Shown: positions 1 through 10,490 of the stretch, piece after piece
Layout of the letters: each line of letters opens with the position of its first letter
Position numbering within the stretch: position 1 is the first letter of the stretch
Source of the DNA: Adiantum capillus-veneris
Lineage: Eukaryota; Streptophyta; Polypodiopsida; Polypodiales; Pteridaceae
Assembly: GCA_014529385.2 (NCBI GenBank)
Contig: CM043964.1
Span: 4,917,997-4,981,996 of the forward strand
Reading direction: 5' to 3'
DNA length: 64,000 nt
Position numbers and translations under genes: made by a program
Notes under the pieces: model-generated
Told to the model about the DNA's origin: nothing
Database searches by the model: none
The model's input: only the letters and a program-made list of their open reading frames with translations

Positions 1-670
1 ACTTATATTTATTAGTTGGGCACCCTTGGCCTTTTAGTTGACCTCAAACGGACCCCGAACAGGCCAAAAAGTGGCCTCGTAGTGTATAGTTGTCACCCTG
101 CTGCATCCATCCACACACCTGGCACTCAAATTTTTTCCATAATGCATCCCGCCACCACATGAAGTGGCCCCAAAATATGGTCCTCATGATGACCTTTTGG
201 CATAATTATCACAAAGAAACCTCCACGTTGTATCCATACTCATCCACGTGCAAGTATTGACCATATTGACCTCCTGACGCCACTAGATGCCATCTGACTC
301 ACCTACTTACCTTATGTCGTCGGCCTGTAGACACCTTTCTCGAGAAGTGTTACGAGCTATCAAGTCCTCATTATTATAGAAAAAACACACTGGTACTGGT
401 GATAGTGAAAATCGATGCACTATGTACATGCTATCCTACCTGTAAACATGTGGGCCCCACGTAACCACCTGGCTATGGAAAATGGGCAATCCTTTATTCG
501 ATGCACATGCATGTGTATGTACATATGCGCAATCCCTTGCTCCAAAAAACTCCTGACAACACATTCATGACACATTAGATGTTGTGAAACTTCATGTCGA
601 ATCAAACTTTGTTGAATTGAATCAAGTACATATTTACTGATTGATAGGCTCCTTCTTGCATCAAATTTAT
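1..670. other. Unassigned AT-rich intergenic stretch
   Basis: No open frame with recognisable protein motifs, no terminal repeats and no RNA-gene structure were seen. The sequence before 671 is single-copy as far as can be judged inside this window. Confidence 0.4.
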
Positions 671-884
671 AGGCATTACAATTAATCTTGAACATAATGA
701 TATTCAACCCCCTGAATTTTCAATTATTTATGGCTTAAATATACTTAGCTAAGTTAGATTGAGCACTCATGAATTACAGGCATTACAATTAATCTTGAAC
801 ATAATGATATTCAATCCACTGAATTTTCAATTATTTCTGGCTTGAATATACTTAGCTAAGTTAGATTGAGCACTCATGAATTGT
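671..884. repeat. Tandem duplication, two units of 107 bp
   Basis: The block at 671-777 recurs at 778-884 with a few substitutions, for example the start AGGCATTACAATTAATCTTG and the end GAGCACTCATGAATT. There is no coding content. It looks like a local segmental duplication. Confidence 0.85.
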
Positions 885-962
885 ACATTGTATGAGTACA
901 CACATGAATTGTACTCCAAGTTTGGGAGGTGAAAGAGAGCCATGGCTCGTCATAGGAGGAGT

Positions 963-1148
963 ATGTAATTGTTTGAATATATCAATCTCCATTTCCATTT
1001 AAGTACTCTTTAATGTCAATTACTATCATAAAGCAAAGAGACAACTCTTTGCTTTATGTAATTGTTTGAATATATCAATCTCCATTTCCATTTAAGTACT
1101 CTTTAATGTCAATTACTATCATAAAGCAAAGAGACAACTCTTTGCTTT
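963..1148. repeat. Tandem duplication, two units of 93 bp, each ending in a palindrome
   Basis: Unit one spans 963-1055 and unit two 1056-1148. They are essentially identical. Each unit ends in a short self-complementary segment built on AAAGCAAAGAG and CTCTTTGCTTT. The second palindrome is listed separately. Confidence 0.9.
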
Positions 1149-1155
1149 ATGATAG
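1116..1155. repeat. Perfect palindrome, 18-bp arms with a 4-nt loop
   Basis: Arm one (1116-1133) and arm two (1138-1155) are exact reverse complements around the loop ACAA. The palindrome sits at the right edge of the 93-bp tandem duplication. Confidence 0.9.
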
Positions 1156-1323
1156 CAATCATTCCAAGCTACGAGGGCCAAAAATCTACCTTGAGAGTAA
1201 AAACATATATAAGTGCATTCCACAAAAACAAGAGACTAGAAGAAAGCCACTGTGTGGTCTCCTTGCGCTTAATAAAAACACCAAAGGTTTGGCTTGATGG
1301 AATCGTGGCCTCGGTACACACCA

Positions 1324-1444
1324 CACTACTACAAGAGGTTCTTCATATTAGCAACGCTAGCAGTGGGATGCTCAAAAGTTAAAATCCATGACGTCGCTAT
1401 GAGCGTCACTATTTTCTTTGTTGCATAGCGACGCTCATAGTGAC
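1324..1444 (+). mobile_element. Possible CACTA-type terminus with subterminal inverted repeat
   Basis: CACTACTACAAG at 1324-1335 resembles the CACTA(C)AAG ends of En/Spm transposons. A 20-bp inverted repeat follows (1393-1412 against 1425-1444, 18 of 20 paired) built on GTCGCTATGAGCGTC. Subterminal repeats of this sort are usual in CACTA elements, and a related TAGCGACG motif occurs in the putative CACTA end near 28.9 kb. No second end was found, so this may be a solo terminus or chance. Confidence 0.35.
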
Positions 1445-1847
1445 ATCGAGAGGGGTAAAAGATAAACCGAGAGCGCCAAAAACTCAGATCTCAGATCTAA
1501 GTTTCAGTGCTGTTGTGAAAGAGGTAAACCCGCACCTCTCCCTCTCTCTCTCTCCCCCCCCCCCCCCCCCTCCTCCCCACACACACATACACGAGGAGAA
1601 GAAGGAGAGCCAGGTATGCTCCTTCCTTCTCCTCCCTCTTATGTTCCCTTCCCCTCTTTCTCTCTCTACCTCTCAATCTCACACACACACACACTCACAC
1701 ACATTGCGTCTTTGAGAGAGAGAGAGAGAGAGAGAAAACAAAGAGAGAGAGGGGGGGAGAAGGCGAAAAGAGAGAGGTAAGGGGAGAAAACAAAGAGAGA
1801 GAGATAGATAAAAAAAGTAGAGAAAATATGAATTAATGAAATGTTAT

Positions 1848-2055
1848 ATTAAAATTTAGGATTAGGTTAGATTGAAAATTACATCTAAGATTAGGTTAGA
1901 TTAAGATCTAAGATTAGATTAGATTACATAAAAATAGGTTAGACTTAATATTAGGTGAAGATTTAAATTAGGTTGGACTTAAGATTAGGTTAGATTATAT
2001 TTAAGTTAGATTACATTTAGGTTTATGTTAAATTTAAGATTAAATTAGATTTAGC
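1848..2055. repeat. Degenerate minisatellite of AAGATTAGGTTAGATT-like units
   Basis: Variants of TTAGGTTAGATT, AAGATTAGATTAG and ACTTAAGATTAGGTTAG recur about every 14-20 bases over 200 bases. The units differ too much for one period. It is not a plant telomere repeat (TTTAGGG). Confidence 0.6.
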
Positions 2056-2244
2056 ACTGTCACAAAAACAAGAGACTAGAATAAGGCGGCTATGTGGCCT
2101 CCCTGTGCTTTAGTAAGAACACCAAAGCTTTGGCTTGATGGATTCATGACCACACCTTGGTGCACACCACACATGCCCCCCAGCCCAAAACCCCGTGCAC
2201 CTCACATAGATGGAGTGGTTTTACAATAATGGTTAGTCAAGTTT

Positions 2245-3068
2245 ATGTTTACCGAAATCATTAACTTGTCCCGGACCTCAATACCAAGACCTCAAACACC
2301 TTCGAAGGTGGAGAGATAGCAAAGAATAAGGGTAGGGAAGAGAAGAAGAAGAAGAAGCATTCTTATGAGAAATAAATAGTTCCTCACTTATCATCACTCC
2401 TGTTGCTTAGCATAGCATAATAGCATAGTAATGATGATGAAGAAGATGGAAAGCTTAAGCATTGAAGAATGGATCTTGGTTGGATTTTCATTCCATAACC
2501 AAGAGTGTTGGTGTAGGCTCTCAACTTCTCGACAAGCTTGGAGAAGGAGATGAAGTTCTTGCACTTAGCACTTCACACGATATGAGAGTATGTGTGAGGG
2601 TGTATATCTTGAAAGCAAGCCCCCTAGCTGCTTGGGACGACCCCCTCTTTTAGCTCATTGGATTTCTCAAGCCTAGACAATCACAAGCCTTGGTCATAAC
2701 TAGCAATAGAGGTAGCCTTTGGACAAGTGTTCTCCTTTTCCCTTTGAGAGAGATGGCTTGATAAATGCTTAAACAATTAATTTAATTTGTTAAATTCTCA
2801 TTGGACCTCTCTAAGGGTCAACCAAAAGGCTTTAGATACACCATGAGGAAAACCTAGCTAGGGGCTTGACATGTGTCCCTTTTGCCTCTTTGACCAGGGG
2901 GTGCCCTTTGGGTGAGGGAGTAGTCACTCAATCCCACCCCCTACTCTCATGACTCATCCCCTCCTTCGTAGGCATTGGTTTGATCTTCAAGCCCTCAAGC
3001 ACCTTGGCCCCCAACATGCTTAAGCACCTCAAGCACCTTAGTCACAAGCATGTGATTAGTAAGAGTAT

Positions 3069-3122
<54 letters not shown>

Positions 3123-3775
3123 TTTGCAAGCTACTATTTGCAGAAGCAAAATTACTGTGTCAAAAATGTTTGTATACAATCCTCATCGACAACAATCTAA
3201 AACAATCTCTCTACATTCCGAAGCCGTAGCTACCGCGTTTAATAGAACGAGAAATTATAACCTTATCACTCCACAAAGGCCAAAAGATCTCCAGCCTTGC
3301 AAAAACAAAGCCTTTCCTTGGTTCCTAAGTTCACCTTATACGCATTCAAGTCTGAAAAGAGAACCTTCTAGCCTTCGGTTACACCTGATGTGTCTTTTCC
3401 CACACTTATAACCTCTCCACACAAGTAGTGCTCAAACTTCACAACAGATTTTGGCAACACAACGCCTCCAATGGATTGCTGAGGAGGCTACTCTAATCTG
3501 ATGAGGACATGGTCAGCTTGACGGAAAACCTTGGAAACGTCCACCTCCTTTACAGCAGTACTCATAGGCAGCACAATGCTCGCATGACATGAGGAACCCT
3601 TGGAGGCAGTATTGCATGTGGTGAGCAAAGGGCGCGTATTCCATGCAGACGGAAAGGCGAGACTTCTCGAGCAGAGAAGGCGCTGATTCATGAAGCTAGA
3701 AGGTTGGGCGGGCAGTAGTCACCAGAGAAGCGGAGGATAGTGCATCCATTTCTTCTAGATGCCTCTGCAGCTCCC

Positions 3776-3812
<37 letters not shown>

Positions 3813-4233
3813 CCACTAGCCTCAAGGGCTAGTCCCCTACTTGTAGGGATTGTATTTGACCTTTCAAGAACATACCTAGATTAAGCATGCACCTTAGCTA
3901 TCAAGCATCTCATGCACTTTAATCATCAAGCACCTCAAGCATAGGCCTAACTTAACCTAAGGTCTAAGGACTTTTAACACTAACCTTTGGAGGTCTTTTA
4001 ATGAATCTAACCCTAAGGTCTTCCAAGCTCCATTATGAAAACGCTGTTCTTCAGTAGACCATCTCCTTCTGAGCCCTTGCTGAGATGGAACCATCTCATT
4101 TTCCGTGTTGAGCTTGGCCTAAAAACGGATATCTATATTCTAGCTCTTGTTTTCCTTTTATTTTCCCATATTAAATGATCAGTTTAACATGAGAAAATCA
4201 TTTGCATAAAGCTAAATATTAGATTTTATGATA
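2245..4233 (-). mobile_element. Truncated, degraded LTR of the gypsy family (copy E)
   Basis: The segment follows the order of the better-preserved LTRs at 10.5 and 58.3 kb. It shares the CCTCAAACACCTTCGAAGGTG block near 2280, the CTTGGTTGGATTT block near 2475, and CATATTAAATGATCAGTTTAACATG near 4170. The last of these is the LTR start when read on the minus strand. The LTR 3' end is missing, and the copy is interrupted by CT tracts and non-matching sequence at about 2990-3780. It most resembles the fragment at 28.4-28.8 kb, suggesting a subfamily. Confidence 0.65.
3072..3118. repeat. (CT)n microsatellite
   Basis: About 23 uninterrupted CT units. Another tract of about 14 units is at 3781-3809. 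Confidence 0.98.
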
Positions 4234-4647
4234 AAAGATAGTCTCATATATTCCTTTATCCATAACTAATCATAGTCTTTATGACAATGAAAACGATTTT
4301 GGACATTCCGCAACTCTAGAACTCTAGACGCTACAAGTGCTTAAGGAGTTCACTATTCAAAGACCCCTATGTAATGTGCCTTTATAGGATACTTGAAATG
4401 TTGATATGAATATATTGACCCCTCTCTTTTGATGAGTTAACGAATTTTTGTGTGAATAGATTACAAAACCCCCCTTGTTAATGTGCCTATGTTAAATTGC
4501 TTCATTTTTTCAAATTAGAGAAGAAAGCCCCTTGCTGAAATTATGTGGTATATTAACATGATTATATAGTGGATCCCTAAGTTTAGATGTGACTGAGGTG
4601 TTCAAGGGGTATTTCTTGAGAAGAAGCTAACATTTAATTTCTCCCAT

Positions 4648-4689
<42 letters not shown>

Positions 4690-5440
4690 ACACACATGCG
4701 ACCTTTCTAGTTCATGCTATCATTGTGGTTAATTGGAACATTTCTCCAAGAATTTCCCCATTGTCACCTTTGCCCAGGTTTATTAGGATCATCTTATCCA
4801 AAAGGAAGATTTTGGTTCCCTATGAATATATATTTGGTAGGGCATTTGCAACAAGTGATCCTATTCATGAAAATAATGGAGTAAACTTCCCTCCAGTTCA
4901 AGGGGGGCCTAATGCCTCTACTCCAAGGACACCAAGTGATGCTTGACCACTAGACATGATAAAAAAGTAAGTAGAGAAATACAGTTGTGAATCAAGCCTC
5001 TCCATCCAAAAACCTTAACCCCAAGCCTATTGAAAAAAGGAAAATACCTACGATGGTCAAATTTGATGACTTTTAGCAAGAAAAGAAAACGTTCAAGCTT
5101 AGGAATCTAGCTTTTGCCTACAAATCTCCCTCCGTCAAGGTCTTTGTTCGGGGGACACTACATCCTAGTCGTTGATCTGGACTGCATTATTGCACAAAAT
5201 AAACTTGCAGAGACTCTTGATGCATGACGGGCGAAATGATAGGTCAGCGTTCAGAGAGTAGTTGACAATTTGCAACTAATCAACGGTTTCCAACTCAGCC
5301 ACTAGAATGCGAGATCATCATTGCCAAACATTGCTTGCCACCTCCGTAGCCAGAATCAATATTGAAATAATCATTGCCTCCCCCTTCAATCATTTCAATT
5401 CAATTCAGTGCACGGAATACCTTCCTCCTCCCCCATAGTT
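4234..5440. other. Unassigned stretch
   Basis: I found no recognisable gene. It includes a (TA)n tract at about 4659-4685 and a 73-codon open frame at 4725-4946 (plus) with no family motif that I do not regard as a gene. The rest is non-repetitive within this window. Confidence 0.4.
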
Positions 5441-5448
5441 ACAAGCCT

Positions 5449-5585
5449 GGGGGATTCACTATGGATTTTCGTATGGTATCACGTGAGTCCACAAGAGGGG
5501 GGTTTTTAAAGGTCAGACATAAGCATATACAATAGGGGTAACCCCCCATTATTTCATGTTGTACATACATAAGGGAGGGGGGGAC
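5449..5585. mobile_element. Possible degraded copy of the MITE-like family
   Basis: CTGGGGGATTCACTATGG followed about 18 bases later by TATCACGTGAGT mimics one terminus of the 246-bp family found at 39.9 kb. The other terminus was not identified, because the sequence runs into the C/G homopolymer palindrome. Confidence 0.35.
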
Positions 5586-5588
5586 CTA

Positions 5589-5636
5589 CCCCCCCCCCCC
5601 CCCCCTCGAGAGGGGGGGGGGGGGGGGGGGGGGGGG
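5589..5636. repeat. C17-TCGAGA-G25 homopolymer palindrome
   Basis: Seventeen C (5589-5605), then TCGAGA, then twenty-five G (5612-5636). The whole block can fold as a hairpin, and either strand can form G-quadruplexes. Length here is unreliable in any sequencing technology. Confidence 0.9.
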
Positions 5637-5891
5637 TATTAAGTGCTTGTGCCATAAGACACATGGCCTAACAAGCCAATTAAAGAATCTTTCACATGAG
5701 GGTGTTGTTCTTGGTATTTTAAAGAGTTAATTTACTCCACTAGAAAACTAAGATGGCTATATCAATGAGAAGATATGGTACCTCCCTATCCTCTCCCTTA
5801 GCTAACATCTTTAAGACTTTTTCAACAAGCTTCTAGATTTGTTGGGGTCGATGCTACCATAAACTTGACTAATCTTCTTCTATGTAGTCAC

Positions 5892-6330
5892 TAGGCATCA
5901 ATATCTTGGACATTCAGACCCTCATTAGCCTCTTCAACATCATCATCATCAATACCACCATCTGCATAGCCTTTGTCTCCACGTTTGCACCCTCATTTTA
6001 TTTATTGTTGTCTTCTTGCACATCATCCAAGTCACTCTTCTCTTCTTCTTCTTCATATGCAAACTCAATAGAAACACCAATGGATGATCAAGAGCTTCTC
6101 TTACACCCATGATACCAGCTTTACAACCATCATTATAATCTATAATAAGTTCCCCAATCTTTGCTTGAGTGCATTGTCTAGTAGATTTTCAAACTCTTTC
6201 TTCTCATTTAGATCCTTGGTGTTGTCATTCTTAAGGACAACTAGGACTTTATCAACTACCCTATGTAAAAAATCTTCGGGTTGGTCGCCATATTGTTGTT
6301 GTATGAGGTTCAGAAGGGCTTCCATCTCAT
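5892..6330 (-). pseudogene. Fragment of a BRR2-type spliceosomal helicase gene (N-terminal region)
   Basis: BRR2 is the U5 snRNP DExH helicase that unwinds U4/U6 during spliceosome activation. The minus strand carries only part of its long N-terminal region. The first piece (about 6325 to 6140) has EALLNLIQQQYG, then KVLVVLKND, then EFENLLDNAL, in the order of plant BRR2. After frame changes it continues with VSIEFAYEEEEEKSDLDDVQE, then GGIDDDDVEEANEG and finally NVQDIDA near 5894, all familiar BRR2 landmarks. No helicase domain is present. In-frame stops and at least two frame changes make it non-functional. No introns are visible, but this part of the gene may lie in one exon, so a retrocopy cannot be told from a genomic fragment. 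Confidence 0.8.
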
Positions 6331-6482
6331 GTATCCTGTGAGTGGGGGGGCCTTACTCATGTGATACGCTTATGTATCACCAAGTGACTTATCTATTAAA
6401 TAGCTGAAAGATTCCCTCTTATGTACCCCATAACTAAGGTCCTCACACTCGTCCCTTGTGAGCTATGTGCTGAGACTAGGAA

Positions 6483-6840
6483 ATGGCACCAACACTTCAT
6501 ACACATTGCCAAACGGAGCTGCAAGTCATGTCCTCAAAGTATTGTCTCAGCTTTGTAACAGGTATTTCTACAATAGGGTTCTCATCTAGGTTGGGTTGTG
6601 GATCTAAGTGTTCCTCCTCTATTGGCATCTCCCGAGCTCCATCCATCTGTGCAAATTGTGGTAGCCTGACCTTCAGTTCTCCATTGAGGAAAGCTCAAAG
6701 AGCTAAGAATAGCTCAGGGTCTCCATATAGTTTGGACATGATGGTGGTTCTAACCTCTGAAGCCATGAAATCCATCAATTTGGCAATATTTAAAGGCACC
6801 TTTTGGGCTTCAGCCCAAAAGGTGCCTTTGAAGCCATGAA
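6483..6840 (-). pseudogene. Unrecognised coding-like relic
   Basis: The minus strand reads as a protein-like stretch of about 110 codons with one in-frame stop. It includes KLMDFMASEVRTTIMSKL, then FLNGELKVRLPQFAQMDG and the acidic segment PIEEEHLDPQPNLDENP. I do not recognise the family. It lies just upstream, in transcription sense, of the BRR2 fragment and could belong to the same inserted segment, but nothing in it matches BRR2 as I know it. Confidence 0.3.
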
Positions 6841-6892
6841 ATCCATCAATTTGGCAATATTTAAAGGCACCTTTTGGGCTTCAGCCCCTTGA
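6761..6892. repeat. 71-bp tandem duplication containing a palindrome (18-bp arms, 2-nt loop)
   Basis: The unit at 6761-6831 recurs from 6832. Inside, 6792-6809 and 6812-6829 are exact reverse complements (AAAGGCACCTTTTGGGCT). The second unit repeats only the first arm before diverging at 6892. Confidence 0.9.
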
Positions 6893-7200
6893 TGTGGGGA
6901 AGATGGGATCTCCATTTCTTTGATAGGATCTGGTAGTCCCTATGTAAACATCCAAACATAGAATATCCTTAAATTCGTGTCAAAGGGGGTACCACTTCCC
7001 CAAGGATTTGAGTAGAATCCCCATACTTATGGTCGTGATGATAATCCTTGAGGAGGGACATCACTACAAGGATCAAAGATGGACCTATAAGATGGTGAGC
7101 CAGGTAGTTAAGTAGTCAATACAGACAATGGTGCATGTGGAAGGAGCCAACATCACAAAAAGGAGAAATGTGGCATTTGCAGACATGGCTTCTTGAAGCA
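6893..7200. other. Unassigned stretch
   Basis: No recognisable coding or repeat content was seen. Confidence 0.35.
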
Positions 7201-7216
7201 GAGATAGGGTTTCATG

Positions 7217-7218
<2 letters not shown>

Positions 7219-7257
<39 letters not shown>

Positions 7258-7272
7258 TGTGTGTGTGTGTGT
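7219..7272. repeat. Compound (CT)n(GT)n microsatellite
   Basis: About 18 CT units to 7254 followed by about 8 GT units. Confidence 0.97.
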
Positions 7273-7529
7273 CTCCCCAACCACTACTTTGATTCTTCTA
7301 CTACAACCTTCACCTCTACATTTAAAGCTCTCAATACTCTTCAAATTCCTTTGTCTTTGTCTAAACCAAAACTCTCTCCTATTTCTTGTGACTATATTCA
7401 GTAATGATTGCAAGATTTTTTACCTTCTTCTTCATTTCTTGAAGTTGATGATCAAGAGAGTCCTAGAATTAACAGATGCGCACCGAAGAGATCAAGACTT
7501 ATCCTCTCTACTGTCCAAAGCTTAGCAAT

Positions 7530-9560
7530 GCGGTGATCTCTCTCCCTCTCTTTCTCCCTTTGATGCACTCTGTTCTCCATCGCTCACATCATTTTTTTTT
7601 CCAAAAATAAAGCCATCAACAACTCATGAACGTATGGCACAGTTACACTAGTGTCAACTTTTGGCAACACCAATAGTTGGCAAGTTGTGTCTATGCGGAA
7701 AACGAACGTCGGCTCTACACATATCACTTAACTCTTTCCAATTTTGACATGCCTAGTTTTACATGCACCAATTTCAGCCATTCACGGATCAAAGGTCGTG
7801 CAAGATGATATAGGGAGCCTTCTACTGAAATAAACCTGCAATCCTGCAAATTGAAAAAAGGAAAGGGTATGCAAGTGTGGTGAATTACGGGTCGTGCTTT
7901 TTCACTTCAAGCCGTCAAGAAGCAGACAGTGAGATAAATCTTGATGCCAATGGCACTAAGTCAAGCCATAGTACCCAGAGGGCAAGGCCGCAGACAGAAC
8001 ACAATGACTCTAATTGATCAATAGAAGTTTGCACATGTTAATTCTTGATGCAAGATTTACTCCAAAAGTGATTATGTTATCCAAAATTGTCCGACCAAGG
8101 CAGTGATAGCAATCGATGTCAATGCACCAAAAGTTGATAGTTGAGAAATTCATTTTTAATTTTACTTTGACAAGGGCATGTGTATGGTAAATATCCGGAT
8201 GAGCAAGGCAAAGAGGAAAAAGACCCAACGATCCCCCACATACCCAACACAGATAGTATGATAAGTACAATATGAACTCCCAAAGCCTAATGAGAAAGAT
8301 GGAGGGAACCTACAGAAAATATAGTGTGCTAGATGTCTGCTGCCAAGTAGCGTGGAAGTGGATGGAGTAGACAAACACTTGCAAATGACAAACAAAGCAC
8401 AAGCACAAATATGGTGATGATTGATAACAAAATGATGTAGAGAATTCTTACAAACCGGCACAATGGGAATAGATACAAATATGCGTTTGTATTATGATAT
8501 ATGATCGTAAGTCGCTTTTACAAATGATTTGCTTAGTTTTTATATCGAAATGGAGTAAGAGAGAGAAAACTTAGATTGAAGCCACTATGTCAAAGTCGAG
8601 ACTTGATGGCGAGGCTCAGAGGGATTCTCACAACTTGAGGATTAAATTTTACAAAGCTTCAATATTTTTGATATATTACAAACTTTAATGGAAGTTTGCT
8701 ACAAGTCGCTATATGAAAGCGAAAGTGCATAAGGCAAGCAAATAGTTAGAGAGAGAAAATCTTCACTTTGATATCCTCGTTGCACCGTCGCTTCCGAGGT
8801 TTGGCGGTAGTCCCAGCTTTGGTGTCTGTCTTTGCGGTGGTACCCAAAATTAGCAAGAAAAATTAAGAACAAGCAAGAGAGCACATCTCACCGTTTGACG
8901 GGGGTGAGCCACTCTCTCCCTTCAATTTGAATGCAACCTCGCTACCTCTCTCACGCTCACTTTCCGCTTCAATGCACTCTCTCAAATTCTCTCTTCCTCC
9001 TGGACTCAACACTGAGAGAACTTCTCTCTCTCTCTCTCTCTCTCTCGTTTGTTCTTGGGGCAAAGCGTTCTTTCTCTCTTTTTCTCTCTTTTTAGCCCGC
9101 ATGGAGAGACTCTATCTCTCTCTTTCTTTTTCCAATGGGGACCCTCCCTTAGAGGGGTTTAATGAAATTATTTGGTTCTTTCTTTAGGTAAAAAAATTAT
9201 CCTTGGCACCCTTCTTCCCTTCTTTGACTCTCGAGCCCTTCATATGAAGGCCACTTTGAGGCAACACCGGTGTTTTGAAGGGAGAAGGAAAAATATGCCC
9301 ATCCTTATGGAAGGATGCTAATCCCACTTTCATGTCATTAGAAGGGCAACCCTTAGGAAAGCCCTTCCTAGACTTGAACTGAGGTCAAAAGGCCCACCAA
9401 AGGTAGGAGTGGAGACATTTGCATTCACATTCGCATTTTACGTACTGACAGGAATTAAAAGTAGATGAGGGGATCAGGGTGTGTGGTTAAGCCATTCATA
9501 ATTTGGTAATTTCCTAAATTCTAATGGGAAATGGGCCAGTGGCCACTGCTAAGTTCTAAC
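7530..9560. other. Unassigned stretch with scattered CT tracts
   Basis: Several short open frames occur on both strands, but none shows a family motif and most include CT-tract translation. A (CT)12 tract is at 9022-9046. I see no RNA gene and no terminal repeats. Confidence 0.4.
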
Positions 9561-9666
9561 TTAACCTAATGGGAAATGGGCGACTTAGTGCTCACCCAGC
9601 CAGACTCCAAAGCCGCGGTGCGAGCACCGCGAGTGTAACTCTTGCTCTCGGCCTCTCTCTCTATAG

Positions 9667-9900
9667 GTGCCTCTAGGGATTTGGAAAGATATCGAGTGTC
9701 GATGGTCACAAGAAATTGCAGCAAAAGAGGGGAAAGAATTGTGGGATTTGCTACGTCAACGCATGAGAGAGTTGGAAGGTCTTGTGACAACAGGAAGACT
9801 CATGAGTAGAGACTTGCGAGCAATCTTCGGACTCTTCTCAGGCTCTCAGTCTGCCCGCCCCCTATTAAGCTTCAACCTCGAAAGTGTAAGAATTGATTAG
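9667..9900 (+). CDS. Candidate terminal exon, unrecognised protein
   Basis: A charged, protein-like frame of 77 codons begins right after a good 3' splice site (pyrimidine tract then TATAG, about 9648-9666) and ends in TAG at 9898-9900. It includes IWKDIECRWSQEIAAKEG, then ELWDLLRQRMRELEGL and MSRDLRAIFGLFSGSQSARP. The composition is helical and charged, unlike CT-derived frames nearby. Read as an exon it could start with the GTG codon at 9667 following an upstream intron. I do not recognise the family and found no upstream exon, so it may be a gene fragment or chance. Confidence 0.3.
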   Translation: MPLGIWKDIECRWSQEIAAKEGKELWDLLRQRMRELEGLVTTGRLMSRDLRAIFGLFSGSQSARPLLSFNLESVRID

Positions 9901-10369
9901 TTTCTCCAATCGAGTCTACTTGTTTCTTGTATGGAAAATGGATGCCTTGACGTTCAATTTGCATTTGTACAAATGAATGTTGCTACGACTCTTTGTTGGT
10001 CTTTGTTATGAACAAGTATTTGGTAGTGCTAAAAAATTCTTGTTCTTTAAATTTTCTCTGCTATGAAAGGGCACATTTTTTACTCTTCTGTCATTGGAAG
10101 GGCAATGTTAAATTTTTCCCTTCTATCCAGAAGGGCATACTTCTTACGTACCTGTCTTTTGAAATTTTGAGTTGCCTGTCAAATCCTAACACTGCTTGGT
10201 GATACTATTTCTCTCGATCTTTGATTTTGGCAGAGCATAAGTGTCACCCTTTTCCCTCCCCGCTCGATTTTTTGCAGCCCACTAGGGGTTGCTTTTTCTC
10301 TCCTCGAATGCTACAGAGCCTTCTCTCTCCCAATCTCTCTCTTGGTTAGGGCATGTCGCACAGAGAGAC

Positions 10370-10373
<4 letters not shown>

Positions 10374-10433
<60 letters not shown>
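10374..10433. repeat. (CT)n microsatellite, about 30 units
   Basis: Uninterrupted CT tract just outside the left end of LTR copy A. Confidence 0.98.
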
Positions 10434-10436
<3 letters not shown>

Positions 10437-10490
10437 AGCGCTTGGCAGCCCCTCGTTCTCTCTCCCCAACTCTCGGCAACACGCAGAGCA

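Larger units (their letters stand above)
1215..2180. repeat. Pair of diverged direct repeats of about 115 bp (1215-1330 and 2065-2180)
   Basis: Both copies start CACAAAAACAAGAGACTAGA, share CTTTGGCTTGATGGA and end near CACACCACAC. They are about 80% alike by eye and flank the CACTA-like terminus, a C18 run and CT/CA/GA tracts. They could be remnants of terminal repeats or a duplicated segment. No TG...CA ends or primer site were found. Confidence 0.5.

Noticed and set aside
1440-1715. Open frame with Ser/Leu/Pro-rich product on the plus strand
   Set aside because: It is a translation of CT, C and CA runs, with no conserved motif. Similar low-complexity frames at 12.1-12.5, 20.8-21.1, 29.6-30.2, 38.6 and 56.0-56.5 kb were rejected for the same reason.
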